Positions 1-12,700 of a stretch of DNA of 64,000 bases are shown here, piece after piece. Below the pieces are notes generated by a model that saw only the letters and a program-made list of their open reading frames with translations, searched no databases and was not told the DNA's origin. Positions within the stretch are counted from its first letter, which is position 1. Each line of letters starts with the position of its first letter. The position numbers and the translations under genes are program-made. The stretch is taken from NCBI GenBank assembly GCA_037892935.1, contig JAYXKI010000003.1, positions 744,001 through 808,000 on the forward strand, given 5' to 3'. This DNA comes from Phlebopus portentosus. Lineage: Eukaryota > Basidiomycota > Agaricomycetes > Boletales > Boletinellaceae.

Positions 1-659
1 CCAGGCGAGGACGGGCTGTCTGGCCGCAGCTTCAGACTCATGTTCACTGTTTGTACCGATCTAGTGAATCTGTATGTAGGGTTCCCTTTTAGGTTTTAAT
101 TTTCCCTGTGAATATTACGCACCTTTGACAATATCAAACACTTTAACAAGGAACGATCGACAAACCCAACCTGAACTAGGCGATCGATCGATCGCTACTG
201 CTGCATACGTAAGCAGCTATTTCGTCAACTCATACATAGTAGATGCTCGTACCGCATCCGCACATTTATCGCCTTGTAAAAACAAACTGAGTGGCAGGAT
301 TCAGGGAAAAGGATACAGGCAAATACCGGGACCTAATTTTTTTCAGATGAAAAATATCCGCAAAAAATAAATATGGACAGATGAAAATGTAGAGAGAAAA
401 AGATAGACATTACAAAGTACCCTTGATCTTATTATGTAAATGAATCCTTTATCCTAGTCACACTTGTATAAGTGCCGACATATATATGATTTATTGTGTG
501 CAGCTGAAAAAGTGAAGACAGTTGAAATGCTAAAATAGACTCTTAAAAACGGAAAACGAGTGTATAATTTACAAAATGCCTTGCTAAAGGAACGGATCAT
601 ATTGAGTCTACGTATGGAACTTAATAGAACTATGTAAGTATGTAAGTATGTGAAGCGAG
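1..659. other. Left-edge intergenic region, no gene recognised
   Basis: This stretch contains the 3' flank of the PP4R3 gene. The first 96 bases are open in frame 1 up to a TAA, so they could be the tail of a gene outside the window, but the short peptide resembles nothing I know. There is a run of GATC repeats near 180-193 and three tandem copies of a GTAAGTAT-like unit near 633-652. No supported coding region. Confidence 0.4.
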
Positions 660-3600
660 TCAACCATTTCCACCATCTTTCGAGTCACTTTTTGACGAAG
701 CCGGGGAAGTAGCGGTAGGCTTTTGCTGTCCCGAGTTCTTCGAAACGGTAATCTTCACTCTAAGCTTCCTCGGTGCCGGACTCTGCCCTTGATTCTCATC
801 ACTAGCTTTGCCTGCATTTGCTTCCTCCGTAGCAGTAGCACGCGCCCTGGCAGCAGCAGCCATGGAAGCTTCCTCTGAAGCATTACTAAGTCGTCGGTTC
901 TTAGGCGCCAATCTCTCAAACGCGTCATCCTCGTCGTCTCCACGGCGACGCTTCTCCGCCAGCTTCGCAGGTAGAGTTTTCGGAGGAGGGGATGCTTGTC
1001 CGTCAGACCCTTTCGAGACTAAGGACTCGAGCAACTCGTCTTCTGGATCCGAAGGCCCGTCTTGCGAAGGGTCGTAAGGGAGAATCTGAATCTGTCGGTG
1101 CGGGAGGACAGGACTCTGAGGCGTAGAAGGATCCTTCTCTGATCGAATCTGCTCAGACAACGGACTAGTTGCATCATCATCATCATCGTACTCTAGTAAC
1201 GATGATAACGGCGAGACAGGACGATTCTGTGACGGCACGCTCATTAATCGCTGTGTCTTGTTCATCTGAGCATGAGGACCAGGAGCACTGATGCGTTGCC
1301 GTTTGCGACGGAATAGGCCGAGGAACGAGTCGACTCGAGGAACCGGGACAACAGGATCGTCTTCGTTCTCGTCGCTGTTGAAGTACGAATCGTCTTCTTC
1401 TGATTCCATGACGCGTTGGCCGAAGATTCGAGGTGGAACAATAATGCTGAATGGTATGAGAGATGAGTCAGAGTGTTACTGATGTCACCAAAGATACATA
1501 CGATGGTCTCTTCTCGACTTCTGGAGGAGGCGGTTCCTTGTTGATCTCCCATCGCGAGATGAAGTTCTGGAAGGTAGCGAAGCCCTTGGCCGTTTTCGCC
1601 AGCTCGCGAATTTCAGACTCATGCTTATCCATGATATACGCAATGGGATCTCTGAGATTTTCCTGAAAGTGTATTGGCACCGGTGGTCAAATGGAGGCAA
1701 AGAACTGTAGCTCACCTTTCGCATAAACTCAAAGAACTCTTGACATGTTGAACTAAGTAAGTTTTCTCGACGCGCCTCGCGGATAGTCAGCTTGCATATA
1801 GGAGTAAAGACTTCATGCTTTTGCATATGCATAAAAAGATTGCGGTTGTTCATCTTGAGACATATTCGAAAAAATCGAAGTGCGGCTATTTGTGGAGAGT
1901 GAGCACGCTGCGAACCAATGCAAATGGAAGCAGGACGGCTACTTACCGAGGCATAGATGCTTGTCTTTGACACTTAATAAAGAAGCAATGCGGGAAACAA
2001 CGTTGGACGTGATGACGAAGAAATAGCTCCGAAATGAATGCTGGATGGCAAAGCTACAAAGAAGATCACACAAATAAAGATAGACGTTGCCTCGCTCCCG
2101 GGAAGGCGTGAAAGGTGTATCTAAAGGTGTTCGCTACTCAACCTAGACTATATCAGTGATAAGGTTTATTACTTACTTTTTAGCTCATGGTGGTCAGGAA
2201 CGTCGTGGGTCAGTGGGCGCATTAATGTTTCTATGCAAACTTTGTAAAAGTTGTCCAAGAACCGCTCGGTGTTGATTTCATCCCGTATTGGTCGGTTGAG
2301 ATATGCGTTTGGAACTGGTCCTGCGCCAGGTTGGCCCTGAATCTGGCATACGACACAGCTTTAACTGTCCACTAGGGGGTAAATATGCCGTCAGTACATA
2401 CCTGAGGAGTTTCCGGTGGCGGAGGTACGGGTGGTTCAGGCGGTGTATCGACAAGTAACCTAAGCGCATCGGCTATTTGCGTCTGGACAGCAAGATCCTG
2501 GCTATTCGCCATCATGCGACATAAGGCTTGAGCAAGCGTTTCCTTAAACGGAGGAGGGCCGCCGTTCGTCACGTCAGGTATCTTCGCATGTTCTTGACTA
2601 ATGCCAGCATCAGTGGCATTCGTGGGCTGACCTATTGCTACTGCCTGCGTCAAGACGTGATTCCGAACACTCTGAGAGTGGTGGTCCAATAAGATCGATA
2701 GGATTTCACCGGCGGTGGAGACCATATGCTTCTCTGGTCTGCATAAAGCCCATTGAACGGCATAGAGTACCCCACGTTCGACGAGAGTACGGAAGAGCGC
2801 TATCCGCGCAGGAAGCTGGACATTCTTGCCCATTACGCTTAGTTGTTGGAGAAGCGCAATGATCTCCTTCTTGCGCTCGACATCGGCATTATAATCGACA
2901 TGGTTTGCCTGAGAAGATAAAGGACCGGAAGAAGAGGGACCGGAAGAAGAGGAGACGGCACCGTTCACCGTCGGGGAACTTCCAGAAGGCCTATCTATTT
3001 CCATGTCCACTCTCTTCTCCTTCTCCTTCTCTTTACCTTTCACGCCTGCAGGCCGGATAAAGTAAGACACAAGTTCCGCAAGGAAGTGCTCGTCTCGCTG
3101 GATATGGTTAATGATATCGATCTGGTTGAAGATGATGCACGAGTTGAGCACGCTGAAGGTCGAATCATCAAGCGCACGGCCCAGGATGACGTCTTTGAGA
3201 TACTGCAATCGATACGTAGCATGTATCTTCCGCTGAATTTCCTCGTTCTTTATGACGATAGGTTGCATGAATTGCGATCGTTGCTGAAGGAACTCGCGGT
3301 AGTTCGCCTTGAATCTAGGAAATTCTGGATCATCTGGATCCGCATATCAGATGAGGGCTGAAGCCAAAGAGGAAAGAAGACCTACATTCAAGCATCCCAA
3401 CAACGCCCATCCAAAGGTCGTCGAGCAGAATATGCTCATACATGCTGTGTTCGTTGAGAAGCACTGCCGCGAGAAAAGATTAGTAAATCTACGCTACGAG
3501 CAATCTTGTCAAAAGAGACTTACAGATGGTCTGCATGCAGCTACATAGTGCGTGTAACGCATCCAGGTTCTCGGCCTTCTCAGCAGCGTCGAATGCAGCC

Positions 3601-4846
3601 ACCAACTGGTAGACATATTTATTCTCTTGGATGTAGAAACATATCGTTTCTCGAGACTTGGGACTCCGTGCCATCGTCCGAATAGCCTTCTCAATCTCCC
3701 CGATGAATGCCGCATCACCACCAGGAGGAGGTAAGTGGCCCGACGAAATAATCTGAGCGGCAGTGCTCGGCACTGTTGGGAATAAAAGTTAGAAAAATTA
3801 GACTAGTCGTAGACACTATTGCAACTGAAGATGATATGAAGCCGTGATAGAATTGTGCGCCTGCGTTTACGCACAGGCAGAATCAGCACGGCCGAAGACA
3901 GTGCGATTCTCGCGTTTGCATTTGCGAGTAAGGCGTACCTCTGCTATTGAGATGCTTCTGCACTTCTGTGATGAACTCCCATACTTCCGCGCACCCTTCT
4001 TGATCCTGGAAACTCAATGCATAGTCCGCCCCATCCGGCTCTGTCCAAACAATCAACGTCTGTTGCTGCCTCTGATATACGTCCTGTGCGCGGACTCTAC
4101 AGCTTAAGATCTCTTGCTGAGTACCCTCTGCTTTTATGATGAGCCGCGCTTCATCGAGTTCGCTATCGAACTCTCCACAGCAAAAAGCAGTGCCTCGATC
4201 CGTCCATCGCGAGCCAACGAGCTCATAGAGCTATGAAATTAATAGGTAAGCACAAATTTTTAGAAGTAATTAGGGATAAGAAGCTATGAAGATAGTCTGC
4301 GAAAAAGCTCTAAGGCTCAGGCCCGTGATGAAGCGCGTCGTGAAAAAATCGCGTGAAATAACTTTTGCCCCTTAATGCACCACCGCAGCAACAAATAAAA
4401 GAAGACACACAGGCGTGTCGAAGCGATCAGAAGCCTGCACACACCTTCACTCGACGTAAATCAGGATCGAAGACCTCGATCGATTCTTGGGATCCCGTTG
4501 AGCCCTGACCAGACGCGCGGTCATCACTACCGTTCATCATGAATTCCATCTCCTCATTAACATAATTCGGCATCTCTTCTAGCTGTGGACTCGGGCTCCG
4601 TTCGCGTAACTCAATCGACTGCTGCCGCTGAGAGTTGGTGTCACCGGCATTGCCATTTACAGCATTCGTCGCGGTAGCCGGCGTTTGCGCGTTCTGCTGG
4701 ACCAACGTGTCGTGGTTGTCGGCTGTAGGGGCAGACGACGAAGGGTCGGCCGAAGCATCTGTAGGTGATTGCGAAGCGGTTAGGCTAGAATTGGAAGGAA
4801 GATTGGCGTCGTCTGAATCTCTATTGTCGGCGACGCCCCGGCTCAT
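660..4846 (-). CDS. Protein phosphatase 4 regulatory subunit 3 (PP4R3/SMEK/Psy2)
   Basis: Regulatory subunit that directs protein phosphatase 4 to nuclear substrates in DNA-damage and other signalling. About 1,100 residues over roughly nine exons. In order: a disordered Ser/Asp-rich N-terminus of about 130 residues; an EVH1/PH-like domain (about 3.9-4.5 kb) with VKVYEL, WTDRGTAFC and a TLIVWTEPDGADYALSFQ strand; the SMEK domain (about 3.3-3.8 kb) with SRETICFYIQENKYVYQLV; armadillo-like repeats containing LKDVILGRALDDSTF and CIIFNQIDIINHIQ; and an acidic, Ser/Lys-rich tail. The start is the first ATG of the frame (4846). Animal SMEK proteins begin almost at the EVH1 domain, so the N-terminal extension is the odd part. 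The tail exon at 660-1409 ends in GDGGNG. Family identity is secure from the SMEK motifs; exact exon ends between 1.4 and 2.4 kb are not. Confidence 0.9.
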
Positions 4847-5230
4847 GACCAGCAAGGGAATAGTCCGTGCCCCTCTGTTGAGTGGAGAAGGAAGAGGATA
4901 CCAGCCACGGCGGAGCGCGTCGACGAACTGCGTTTTGATTGAGTGAACTGGATGATACTGCGTCGGGTAGACGCAGCACTGAGGAAAGGCGGGTTTAGTG
5001 GTGTGTAGGCGATGCTTGGGTAAGTCAGTGAAAGCAACAACGTCAATTCTTTCCCTTTTTCGGACACACTCGATTAGGTAAAGTCACGGGTGACGGAACC
5101 GCGTGATATCCGTCGATCCTTTTCCCAGCATCTTCCCGGCTCGGAAGGAAACTCTGCTCTATATACGACAACAGACAATCTTTTATACAAATCAAATCAA
5201 AAAGCGAAGTCATAAATAAATAATTCCATG

Positions 5231-6169
5231 TCACTCCGCCTTAGGAATGACTCGCTTCAGCCACTTCCCCAAGTCATCAATTTCCTCAGGAACCGCAGAA
5301 TGCACCAATCCAGAATACGAGTGGAACTCCAAACCGACGGGATCCTCTTCCGTAGCGGTCTTTATACCGCCATCCTTTGTGAGGGTCTGTACGGAGTGCG
5401 TGGCCAATTCATATCGTACAAGTGGGTCGTGCGTCCCTGTACCCCAGAAGATCGGTATCGTTCTCGCATGGTCGGAGAACATCTACCAACACGAGGATGA
5501 GGTCCTGTTCGATCAAACATCATCCAGTGAATTCTAACTCACGGAGACAAACTTATTCCGCAATGGCAAATAGCCACTCAAAACCGCGATCCCTGCGAGT
5601 TTTCTCTCGCTCGTCAATCCGGTCAGAAGGCTCATAACACCACCTTGGCTGAATCCACCAAGCACAATGCGCGAGGCAGGGATGCCATTATCCACCTCGG
5701 AAGTGATGAGGGTATTCAGAGCAGAAGCGCTCTCCAAAAGTCCCTTTTCGTCTTCCTTTGACTTGAAACCGATTTCGAAGACGTCATACCTTCGGTTTTT
5801 AACGACAAAGTTGATCAGGCACAAGGATTAGACTGCATACCATGATGGCATGGACATTCCCATGTTCAACGTGACCGGCTTGACTGGTCTGCAAGGTGTT
5901 TAGACATGGCGTTAGACAATGAGCCTCCAGAGCGACTTACGCGTGAGGAAGCACCCATTTCACATGCTTCAAGCCTTCATCCTTCGCGAGCATCTTCGCA
6001 ACAGGTTCCCAACCTGGACTGGGTATATAAGAACGACACTCATAAAGAAGCCTTGATGATGAAAATGACCTTCTCCTGTGTCACCGAGACCGTGCAGGAA
6101 GATGACGGTGGAAGTATGTTTCGCGGTCGCGTTTACGACGAGATGCTTCAAGGGTTGAATTGCAGCCAT
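5231..6169 (-). CDS. Acyl-protein thioesterase 1 (APT1-like serine hydrolase)
   Basis: Cytosolic alpha/beta hydrolase that removes palmitate from S-acylated proteins and also cleaves lysophospholipids. The spliced protein begins MAAIQPLKHLVVNAT and carries the strand and oxyanion motif VIFLHGLGDTG, then WEPVAKMLA, KHVKWVLPHA and VTLNMGMSMPSW. The nucleophile is the Ser of GGFSQGG, the acid is the Asp of GTGTHDPLV and the base is the His of SGLVHSAVPEE, so the triad is complete. Length (about 240 residues) is normal. The in-frame sequence upstream of 6169 has no ATG, so 6169 is chosen as the start. It is divergent from the TRM10 gene with 281 bases between start codons. Confidence 0.93.
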
Positions 6170-6450
6170 CTTGCTGAATACTGTATCGTGCTGCCTATAC
6201 GTAGACAAATAGAAGTAGAGAATGACGGCCGGGATTACGATAGCGAGGCTGGTGTAAGATGACGGAATGGCTTATGAGGTTTGAGGTCGGGTGGCAGTAC
6301 TGTACTGTAGCAAGAAGGAAGGAGATGGTTCTCCATGACAGTCGCAGTCGCCGATCAATTATGATCGACCGACCGATGAGAACCTAAAATGCGAGTCAGT
6401 TCCGTCGTCGAATCAGTCGATCGTTTCTACACAAGTACTTAACTTTCACC

Positions 6451-7721
6451 ATGACCGAGTCAGCAGTAACGAATCACGTCGCCATTGACCCATCGAAGCC
6501 AAAAACATCAGATAACACAGCAGGCAACTCGCCTCCTGCCGATACACCACAAGATTCCCCTTCCCAACCTTCTCTTGGACAACAGCAAGAACAACCACTA
6601 TCAAAGAAGGCACAAAAGCGCGCTGCCAAAGCTGCGATCCTTCAAGAAAAGAAACTCGAGAAGCGTCAACGTGAACGAGCCGCAAAGAAGGAGAAAAGGC
6701 GCGAGAGGAAGGAACGACTTGTACGGGGTGTGCTTGATTCCGAGGAAGGAGAGGGTGATGAAAGAGGCGAAGGCGGAGAGCCGGTGAGGAAGAAGGCTAG
6801 AAAGAGTTATACAAATGAGGGAGGAAGAAATCCTTTCAAGGCACGCGTAATAGTTGACTTAGGATTTGATAGCTATATGACTGACAAGGTACGCATATAT
6901 CTTGCTCGCTTTTAAAGTTTATCGTATCATAGTTAACACGTCGGGCCACAGGAAATCAGTTCACTGAGCTCTCAACTCGCATACTGCTACTCCGCCAACC
7001 GGAAGGCTACACAACCGTTCGAGTCACTCTTGTTCACGTCTTTATCCGGTCGACTGCATGCTAGACTTGAGCGCGAGAACAATGCAGGCTACAAACGCTG
7101 GGCAGGCTGTGAATGGTGGGAAGAAGGGTGTGACAGGTTATGGACTGAGGATCCCAGAGATGACGATGCACTTAATGCCGCGAAAGGGGCAGCTAATGCA
7201 GACGAAAAGAAATCGAGGAGTAGTAAGGACGCCATCGTTTATTTAACGTCAGACGCGGATGACGAATTGGAAGAGCTGAAGGAAGGCGAGACGTACATCC
7301 TCGGTGGGATAGTCGACCGCAATCGACATAAAGTATGACTCTTCTTCCGCGAATCTCATTCAATTCGTACTCACTACTTCTCTATCACATGCTATCAACA
7401 TAGTTACTATGCCAAAAGAAAGCAGCCGCTCAAGGCATTCGTACAGCGCGCCTTCCGATCGGCAAATACCTCAAAGAACTCAAAACTCGCAAAGTCCTAA
7501 CAGTGAATCAGGTCTTCGAAATTCTTATACACTGGGTAGAAAGCAGAAATTGGGAAGAAGCGATTTATGGCGTGATGCCGAAGCGCAAGTTCACACAGCA
7601 ATCCGGTAAACCTCAGCTAGAGGAGAAAGGACTGGAGGAAAAACAGGTGGTATTAGATGAGGCGGAACTGGAAGGCAACAGGACGCTTTCGAGTGAAGAG
7701 GATGAGAGTGCGAGGGGATGA
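6451..7721 (+). CDS. TRM10: tRNA (guanine-N1) methyltransferase, TRM10 family
   Basis: SPOUT-fold methyltransferase that makes m1G at position 9 of tRNAs. The N-terminus (about residues 30-100) is a Lys/Arg/Glu-rich coiled stretch typical of Trm10. The core follows: VIVDLGFDSYMTDKEISSL, the intron-split QLAYCYSANR, then IVYLTSDADDEL and the cofactor-loop region YILGGIVDRNRHK, and finally LPIGKYLKELKTRKVLTVNQ with VFEILIHWVESRNWEEA, which is diagnostic for the family. The C-terminus is short and acidic. Two introns are apparent (about 6.89-6.95 kb and 7.33-7.40 kb). It converges with the next gene: the two stop codons are only 55 bases apart. Confidence 0.93.
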
Positions 7722-7776
7722 GGGGATGAGGAATAACTTGTATACTCGGGAAGTTTTCAACTGTACTTATAAGAAG

Positions 7777-9294
7777 TCAGAGAACATCTTTCAATCTGGC
7801 TTTAGCAGATCCCCGCTCAAGAGGTTTGCGCTGACTCGGCGCTGGCTTCCAACCGATCTTCGAATCGGATTGTAAGGCAACACTGAACAATACTTCTCAC
7901 GAAAGGGAATTACTTACGACGAAGATTATTTGGAATGTCGCAGGGACGAAACCGTCCTCATCGCCGTGCAATTCTATGTGTGTAAGGCGAATAAGCTCAA
8001 ACACTTTCCCCCAGATCCTTAAAGCATACCCTTGTATATGGCCGATGCCGCTGCTAACGTATCACGATGAATGTAATTTCTCCTTTAGATCGTTATCAGC
8101 CTCCTTTGTCAGATTAGAGCAAGGAAGTTGTTGACCTGCCCACAACAGCATTACTCTCTCCCATATCTTTCAAATCTTCCATTAGCTCCCACATACTCGG
8201 ATATGCTACCTTCACTTCGTCGACGTCGACTGTTAGCAGCGTGAAGCCAGCTCGCCCCATCAAATTTGACATGTCGCTGCTGTCTGTACGATAGTGAGTA
8301 GCCATGGCAGGCAAATTGAAGTTTCACGGGATGCTTACCGGTCATTGGTGATATGTGAGGAGATATACCGCCTTCCCGCTCAACTTCAGCTAGCTGAAGA
8401 GAAGTCCTCGTGGAGAGTTAGCGTCTGAAGATCAATTACTTATAGGCATACTGCCACCTCAATTCAAATAATGTGTCTCCGCCAAGCAGCGCACCGAGGA
8501 AGACCCCATCAGGATTTAGAGCCTCTCTAATCTGGATGAGTGTACCTATAAATTTTGACCAATAAGCGTGACGGGATTATGTTCCCAGATATTGCATACC
8601 CGGCAGGTCATTAACCCAGTGTAAGCTCAAGCACGATATAATAGCTTCTTGGGAATTCGGTGGCAGAGTTTGAAGTAGAGCTTCTTCGTCACATTGGATT
8701 CTTTCTATCTCAACTGTAAAGACCGATTGTCAATTGGACAGCGTTGGACTAAGAAAAGGGACAAACTTGCGAATTCTTCATCCCCATCTCGTTCAAGAGT
8801 CTTCTCTTTCAGCAAGCACATTAGCTCTCATCAATGCATGTCAAATACCATGATCTTACTGCTCAAGTCCAGCATAATAGACTTCTGAACATTCTCTGGC
8901 TCTAATAGTTTCGAGAAATGACCTGGACCAGCTCCAAGGTCGACAATGGTATTGAAGTTCCGTTTGATGTCCTAAAAAAACGAAACTTGAGAAAAGATTT
9001 CATAGATCGAAAGGTCCCGCCTACAAGAAAGCGTTCCATCATCCTATTTGCCACTTCATCCCGAACGTAATCCACCGTTCGACTCCTCTCACCACCTTCT
9101 TTAGAAGCGGCTCGATCCTTTTGCATACGTTTTGCATCTCGGTCAAAGACTTTGAACGGACCAACGGTATATGGATTAACTGGACCAGACCCTCCTGCAA
9201 CTGCAGCAAAAGAACGAGTCAAGAAGCGATACCGAGACGGCCGGAGTACATTGTTGACGGTCTGCATGAGAGCACGCTCTTCTGTGATAAACAT
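7777..9294 (-). CDS. NDUFAF5-like mitochondrial complex I assembly methyltransferase
   Basis: SAM-dependent class I methyltransferase-fold protein. In animals NDUFAF5 hydroxylates an arginine of NDUFS7 during early complex I assembly in the mitochondrial matrix. Visible motifs: a basic, Ser/Arg-rich presequence ([15 protein letters not shown]), [37 protein letters not shown] motif I in [15 protein letters not shown], and the family-specific [20 protein letters not shown] followed by [10 protein letters not shown]. The C-terminus ([15 protein letters not shown] then [17 protein letters not shown]) is encoded by two small final exons and ends at a TGA at 7777-7779. Starts at 9294 or 9267 are both possible; the second gives the cleaner mitochondrial signal. 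A MITE begins 11 bases upstream of the 9294 ATG, so the promoter lies in or beyond the element. Confidence 0.88.
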
Positions 9295-9305
9295 TAATTT
9301 AATTC

Positions 9306-9589
9306 ACTACGGGCAATTTAGTATTTTATCGATGATGATAAATGAATTGATATGCGATTTGATATTTTAAATATCACTATGGATGTCTTCATTTGGGATA
9401 TTTAGAATATTTATCATTAAAGAGGATAATATCAATATTCTGATTGGCCAATCACAATAATTTTTAAAGATATCTGATTTGATGATATTCCAAATATCCC
9501 AAATGGGGACATGCATAATGATACTTAAAATATCAAATTACATATCAACTCATTTATCATCATCGATAAAATACTAAATTGCCCGTAGT
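9306..9589. mobile_element. MITE with terminal inverted repeats of about 109 bp
   Basis: The left arm (9306-9414) and the reverse complement of the right arm (9481-9589) align almost base for base; both begin ACTACGGGCAATTTAGTATT and continue with a handful of mismatches. The whole element is 284 bp, AT-rich, without coding capacity, and nearly palindromic. No convincing target-site duplication is visible, so the superfamily is not assigned. It fills most of the intergenic space between the NDUFAF5-like gene and the C2H2 gene. Confidence 0.87.
9442..9453. promoter_or_regulatory. Palindromic double CCAAT box inside the MITE
   Basis: GATTGGCCAATC is a perfect 12-base palindrome made of ATTGG joined to CCAAT, in the spacer between the two MITE arms. 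CCAAT pentamers are bound by the HAP/NF-Y complex, which controls respiratory genes in many fungi. The site lies about 150 bases upstream of the start of the NDUFAF5-like gene. Binding is inferred, not shown. Confidence 0.35.
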
Positions 9590-9767
9590 TACTACAGTAA
9601 GTTCAGCTAGTTAAGCCGTCTTGTAGCACGTGACGTGCACATCTATCTAGCCCTCCAGTCCTAGTTTACTCCTCTTCTTCAACATTTCGCAATCTCGTTT
9701 TCCATAGCTTTCCAGCCTTCGGCCGTTTGTAACTACATCGAATGTGAAGGCACAACATATCATCAAA

Positions 9768-12700
9768 ATGCCATCTGGGAATCACCCAAACGATAACTTT
9801 CCAAATGGTAATCTGCCACTTGCAGTCCCGCCGGTCATTATTACGCCAGAACAATATGAGGCGAACTTGCGATATATGCAGCATCTGCGGCAACAAGTCG
9901 AGTTTTTCAGCCAGATGAACAGGGATGGATTCGAACTTTATCGAAGAGCAGAGGTTGATCTCAGCCGGAGGGTAGCTGAGGGGGAACGAGCAAGGTGCGT
10001 CCTCGCGTTGTGACTCTTATGGCTTGCTGATCATGACTATCTCCCAAGGCAACAACTGCAGCAATTGCACCAGCTGCCAAATATGAGGGCTATCGCCGGA
10101 CCATCCACAGCCTTGGGTAACAGAGTCGGTCCCTTACCAAATACAAACGTGAACTTCATCGCCTACCATCCACCTGTTGCCGTACCTCCCACGAATTTCG
10201 TCAACGGAAACAACGCCTTCTTGACGAATACGCGAGAGGCGCACATTTCGTATCCGAGTTTTGGTATCGTATGTCTCTATATAATGTTTGTATAGGTCGT
10301 TATGAACATGATTGCCATATCCAGGCATCTTCAAGTTCACAACACGACGCAAATATCCGTGTACAGCAACCTGCTCCAAATCCGTCCACCATCTCCGGCC
10401 AGAATGTTTCTCAGGCTATGAGACAGCAGCGAAGGACGAGTAATACAACCTTGGATGTGCCTTTATCGCAGCGAGCTCCGCCATCAAGTGCCAGTAACCA
10501 GACCGTTGCGCCAATGTCCGCATCGTACGCTCAACATCAGGGTTACCCAAATGCGTCAGCGAACACTGGTATGCATAACTTTCTGACACGGTTTTCCTAC
10601 CTGACTTTCATCTTGAAGCTCCAGTACCGCCGAAAGCTGGTGTCCAAATCCCACAAACTCAGCCCAACATGCAGCAGGCGTCTTTCTATCAGGTCCCGGT
10701 TGCAACTAACCCGTTTTCTTTGGGCCCAGGACAAGGCATATCGGGCTCCGGTCCAGGCCACCAGACTCATTACCCCTCCTCCAGCTCCTCTCTAGCCGGG
10801 GCACTAAGGGAAACTTCATCTGCCCGGAGTGCACCTGATTTGATTCGCCGGACGACCACGGAGAGTCCCCCTACGGCGGGAGAAGCCACAAGCCACGTCC
10901 AACAGACGACAGCGTCCGATTCGGTTTCGGCAGACAACATGTCGAGGGCAATTGATGAGCTGTCATCGCAAACGAACACTGGTACCGCCTCGGCTGTGCT
11001 TAAGTCCATGTCAGACGAGCAGTTCATGCGAGCGCAAAAGGAACTTGCAAGTATAGGTCAAAGCCAATTAGAGAATAACTTGGACTCGTTACCCAAGCAA
11101 AGACAATTTTCGACACATCCTAGTCATGAGAGTTTCTGGCCTCACTCTGACGCTCAACGAGCTCAAGACGAGCCTTCTGTCCTAGGAGGCTCTTCATCCG
11201 TATCATTTGCAAACGTAAGTCTAAACATACTTTCAATATATGTAGACTTACGCCAATCAATGCAGATTTCGCGAGGGCGTAGCGCCAATGATACTCGAGC
11301 TTCGCAAGCAGCTGTTGGTTTTGCAACGCAGTCCGGAGTATCGAGTTCTACTTTCGAATCTGTCCCACTAAATTATGCAGCTAATTCAGGGTCCCAATGG
11401 TCTGAATCTAATGTTGCAAACGTAAGCCACTCTGCATCTGCTGCTCGTGTGTTGAAGGCTTCGATTCATTTCTCTGCCCAGCGACCTGAAATCTTTTCTA
11501 CTCGAAACATTCAAGATTATTACTCAGCCGCCGTCGCTTCCCAGAACGCAAACCAGGCTCAATTTCAGGTAGTTCAAGAGCATCCGAATTCTCATCACCA
11601 GCTCGAGATTGGCCGATTTGGCACGCCACCACCTGATAAGAACCGGCCTCCAGGTCCCAGAACTCCAGCGTCCGCAAATAAAAAGACCCTTGCGAAGGAT
11701 ATTCTCTGGGCACTGAATAAAGTGCCAGAAAAACGCAAGACTTCAACAACTCCCGAGTCTTCTGCGTCTGATGTTGACCTGGAGCCACCGCCATCGAAGA
11801 GACATGGCATCGAATTTCAACCGACCGATATTCCGGTAATGGACGCAGACGTCTTTACTATACCCTGTACCCTTCCCGTAGAGACACATAACAATTCTGC
11901 TAGGATCGAGGAGATAAACGAGGATGTAGGTGAAGGTATGGGTGTAGAGGATGCTCTGGCCACGATGGGAGGCAGCATCCCTGGAGCTGGCAATCCTGAG
12001 TTAGTTCCTATAACTGTAACGACTTCTGACATCCAGACTGTCCCCGACTCGCTGCCTTCACATTCCGCAGTAGAGTCTCGCGCCTCAAGTGAGGCCGAAG
12101 TTGTCGCGGACACTGCACTACAGCCCATCGAAGACCCCTCGGTTCCATTATTCCTGCCCGACCCAGAAATATCTTCTACGCCATCTAGAGAGAGAAGAAA
12201 GAAGCTCCAGGAGAGTGTCCTTGTTACCTCCAGTTTATCACTATCTGCCGCTCCGGCGCACAAGCCACAGTACAAGAAGAAAGTATATGTGGAAGTTCCG
12301 ATCTTGACGGAAGCAAAACGACAGCTTTTCTTTCTGAAGAAAGACTCCGAGCACATTATGGCAAATGAGCCGTCGACTGGCACGGCCATGCAAGAAGAGT
12401 CCGAAGTTGTCCATACGTCTGTACCTCAAGCTAATATCGTCGATGGTTCGTAAGCGCTGATTACGTTGTGCTCTGTTACTAAATTTATTTTATCAAATAG
12501 AAAGCCGCCATCGTGCAGGTATTTACCTTTACTGGGAATTTTATCATGTGTTCTCAACGCAAATATTTGTTTCACTCGATAGCACAGGAGGTCGCTGCTG
12601 TCGCAGCATCTAGACTCAGGAAACGACCCTGTCTCTGGAACGATTGTTTTCACGTAGCAAACAGTGCGAACAGCCTTAAGGTTCATGTTTTGGAACACAT

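Noticed and set aside
180..193. GATC tandem run as possible regulatory repeat
   Set aside because: Short simple-sequence run in a 3' flank; no evidence of function.
125..370. Plus-strand open frame of 81 codons near the left edge
   Set aside because: AT-rich 3' flank, low-complexity, begins without ATG context and lacks motifs.
11817..12389. Minus-strand open frame of 190 codons
   Set aside because: Exact shadow of the large exon of the C2H2 zinc-finger gene on the plus strand, with the biased Ser/Gly composition expected of an antisense frame.
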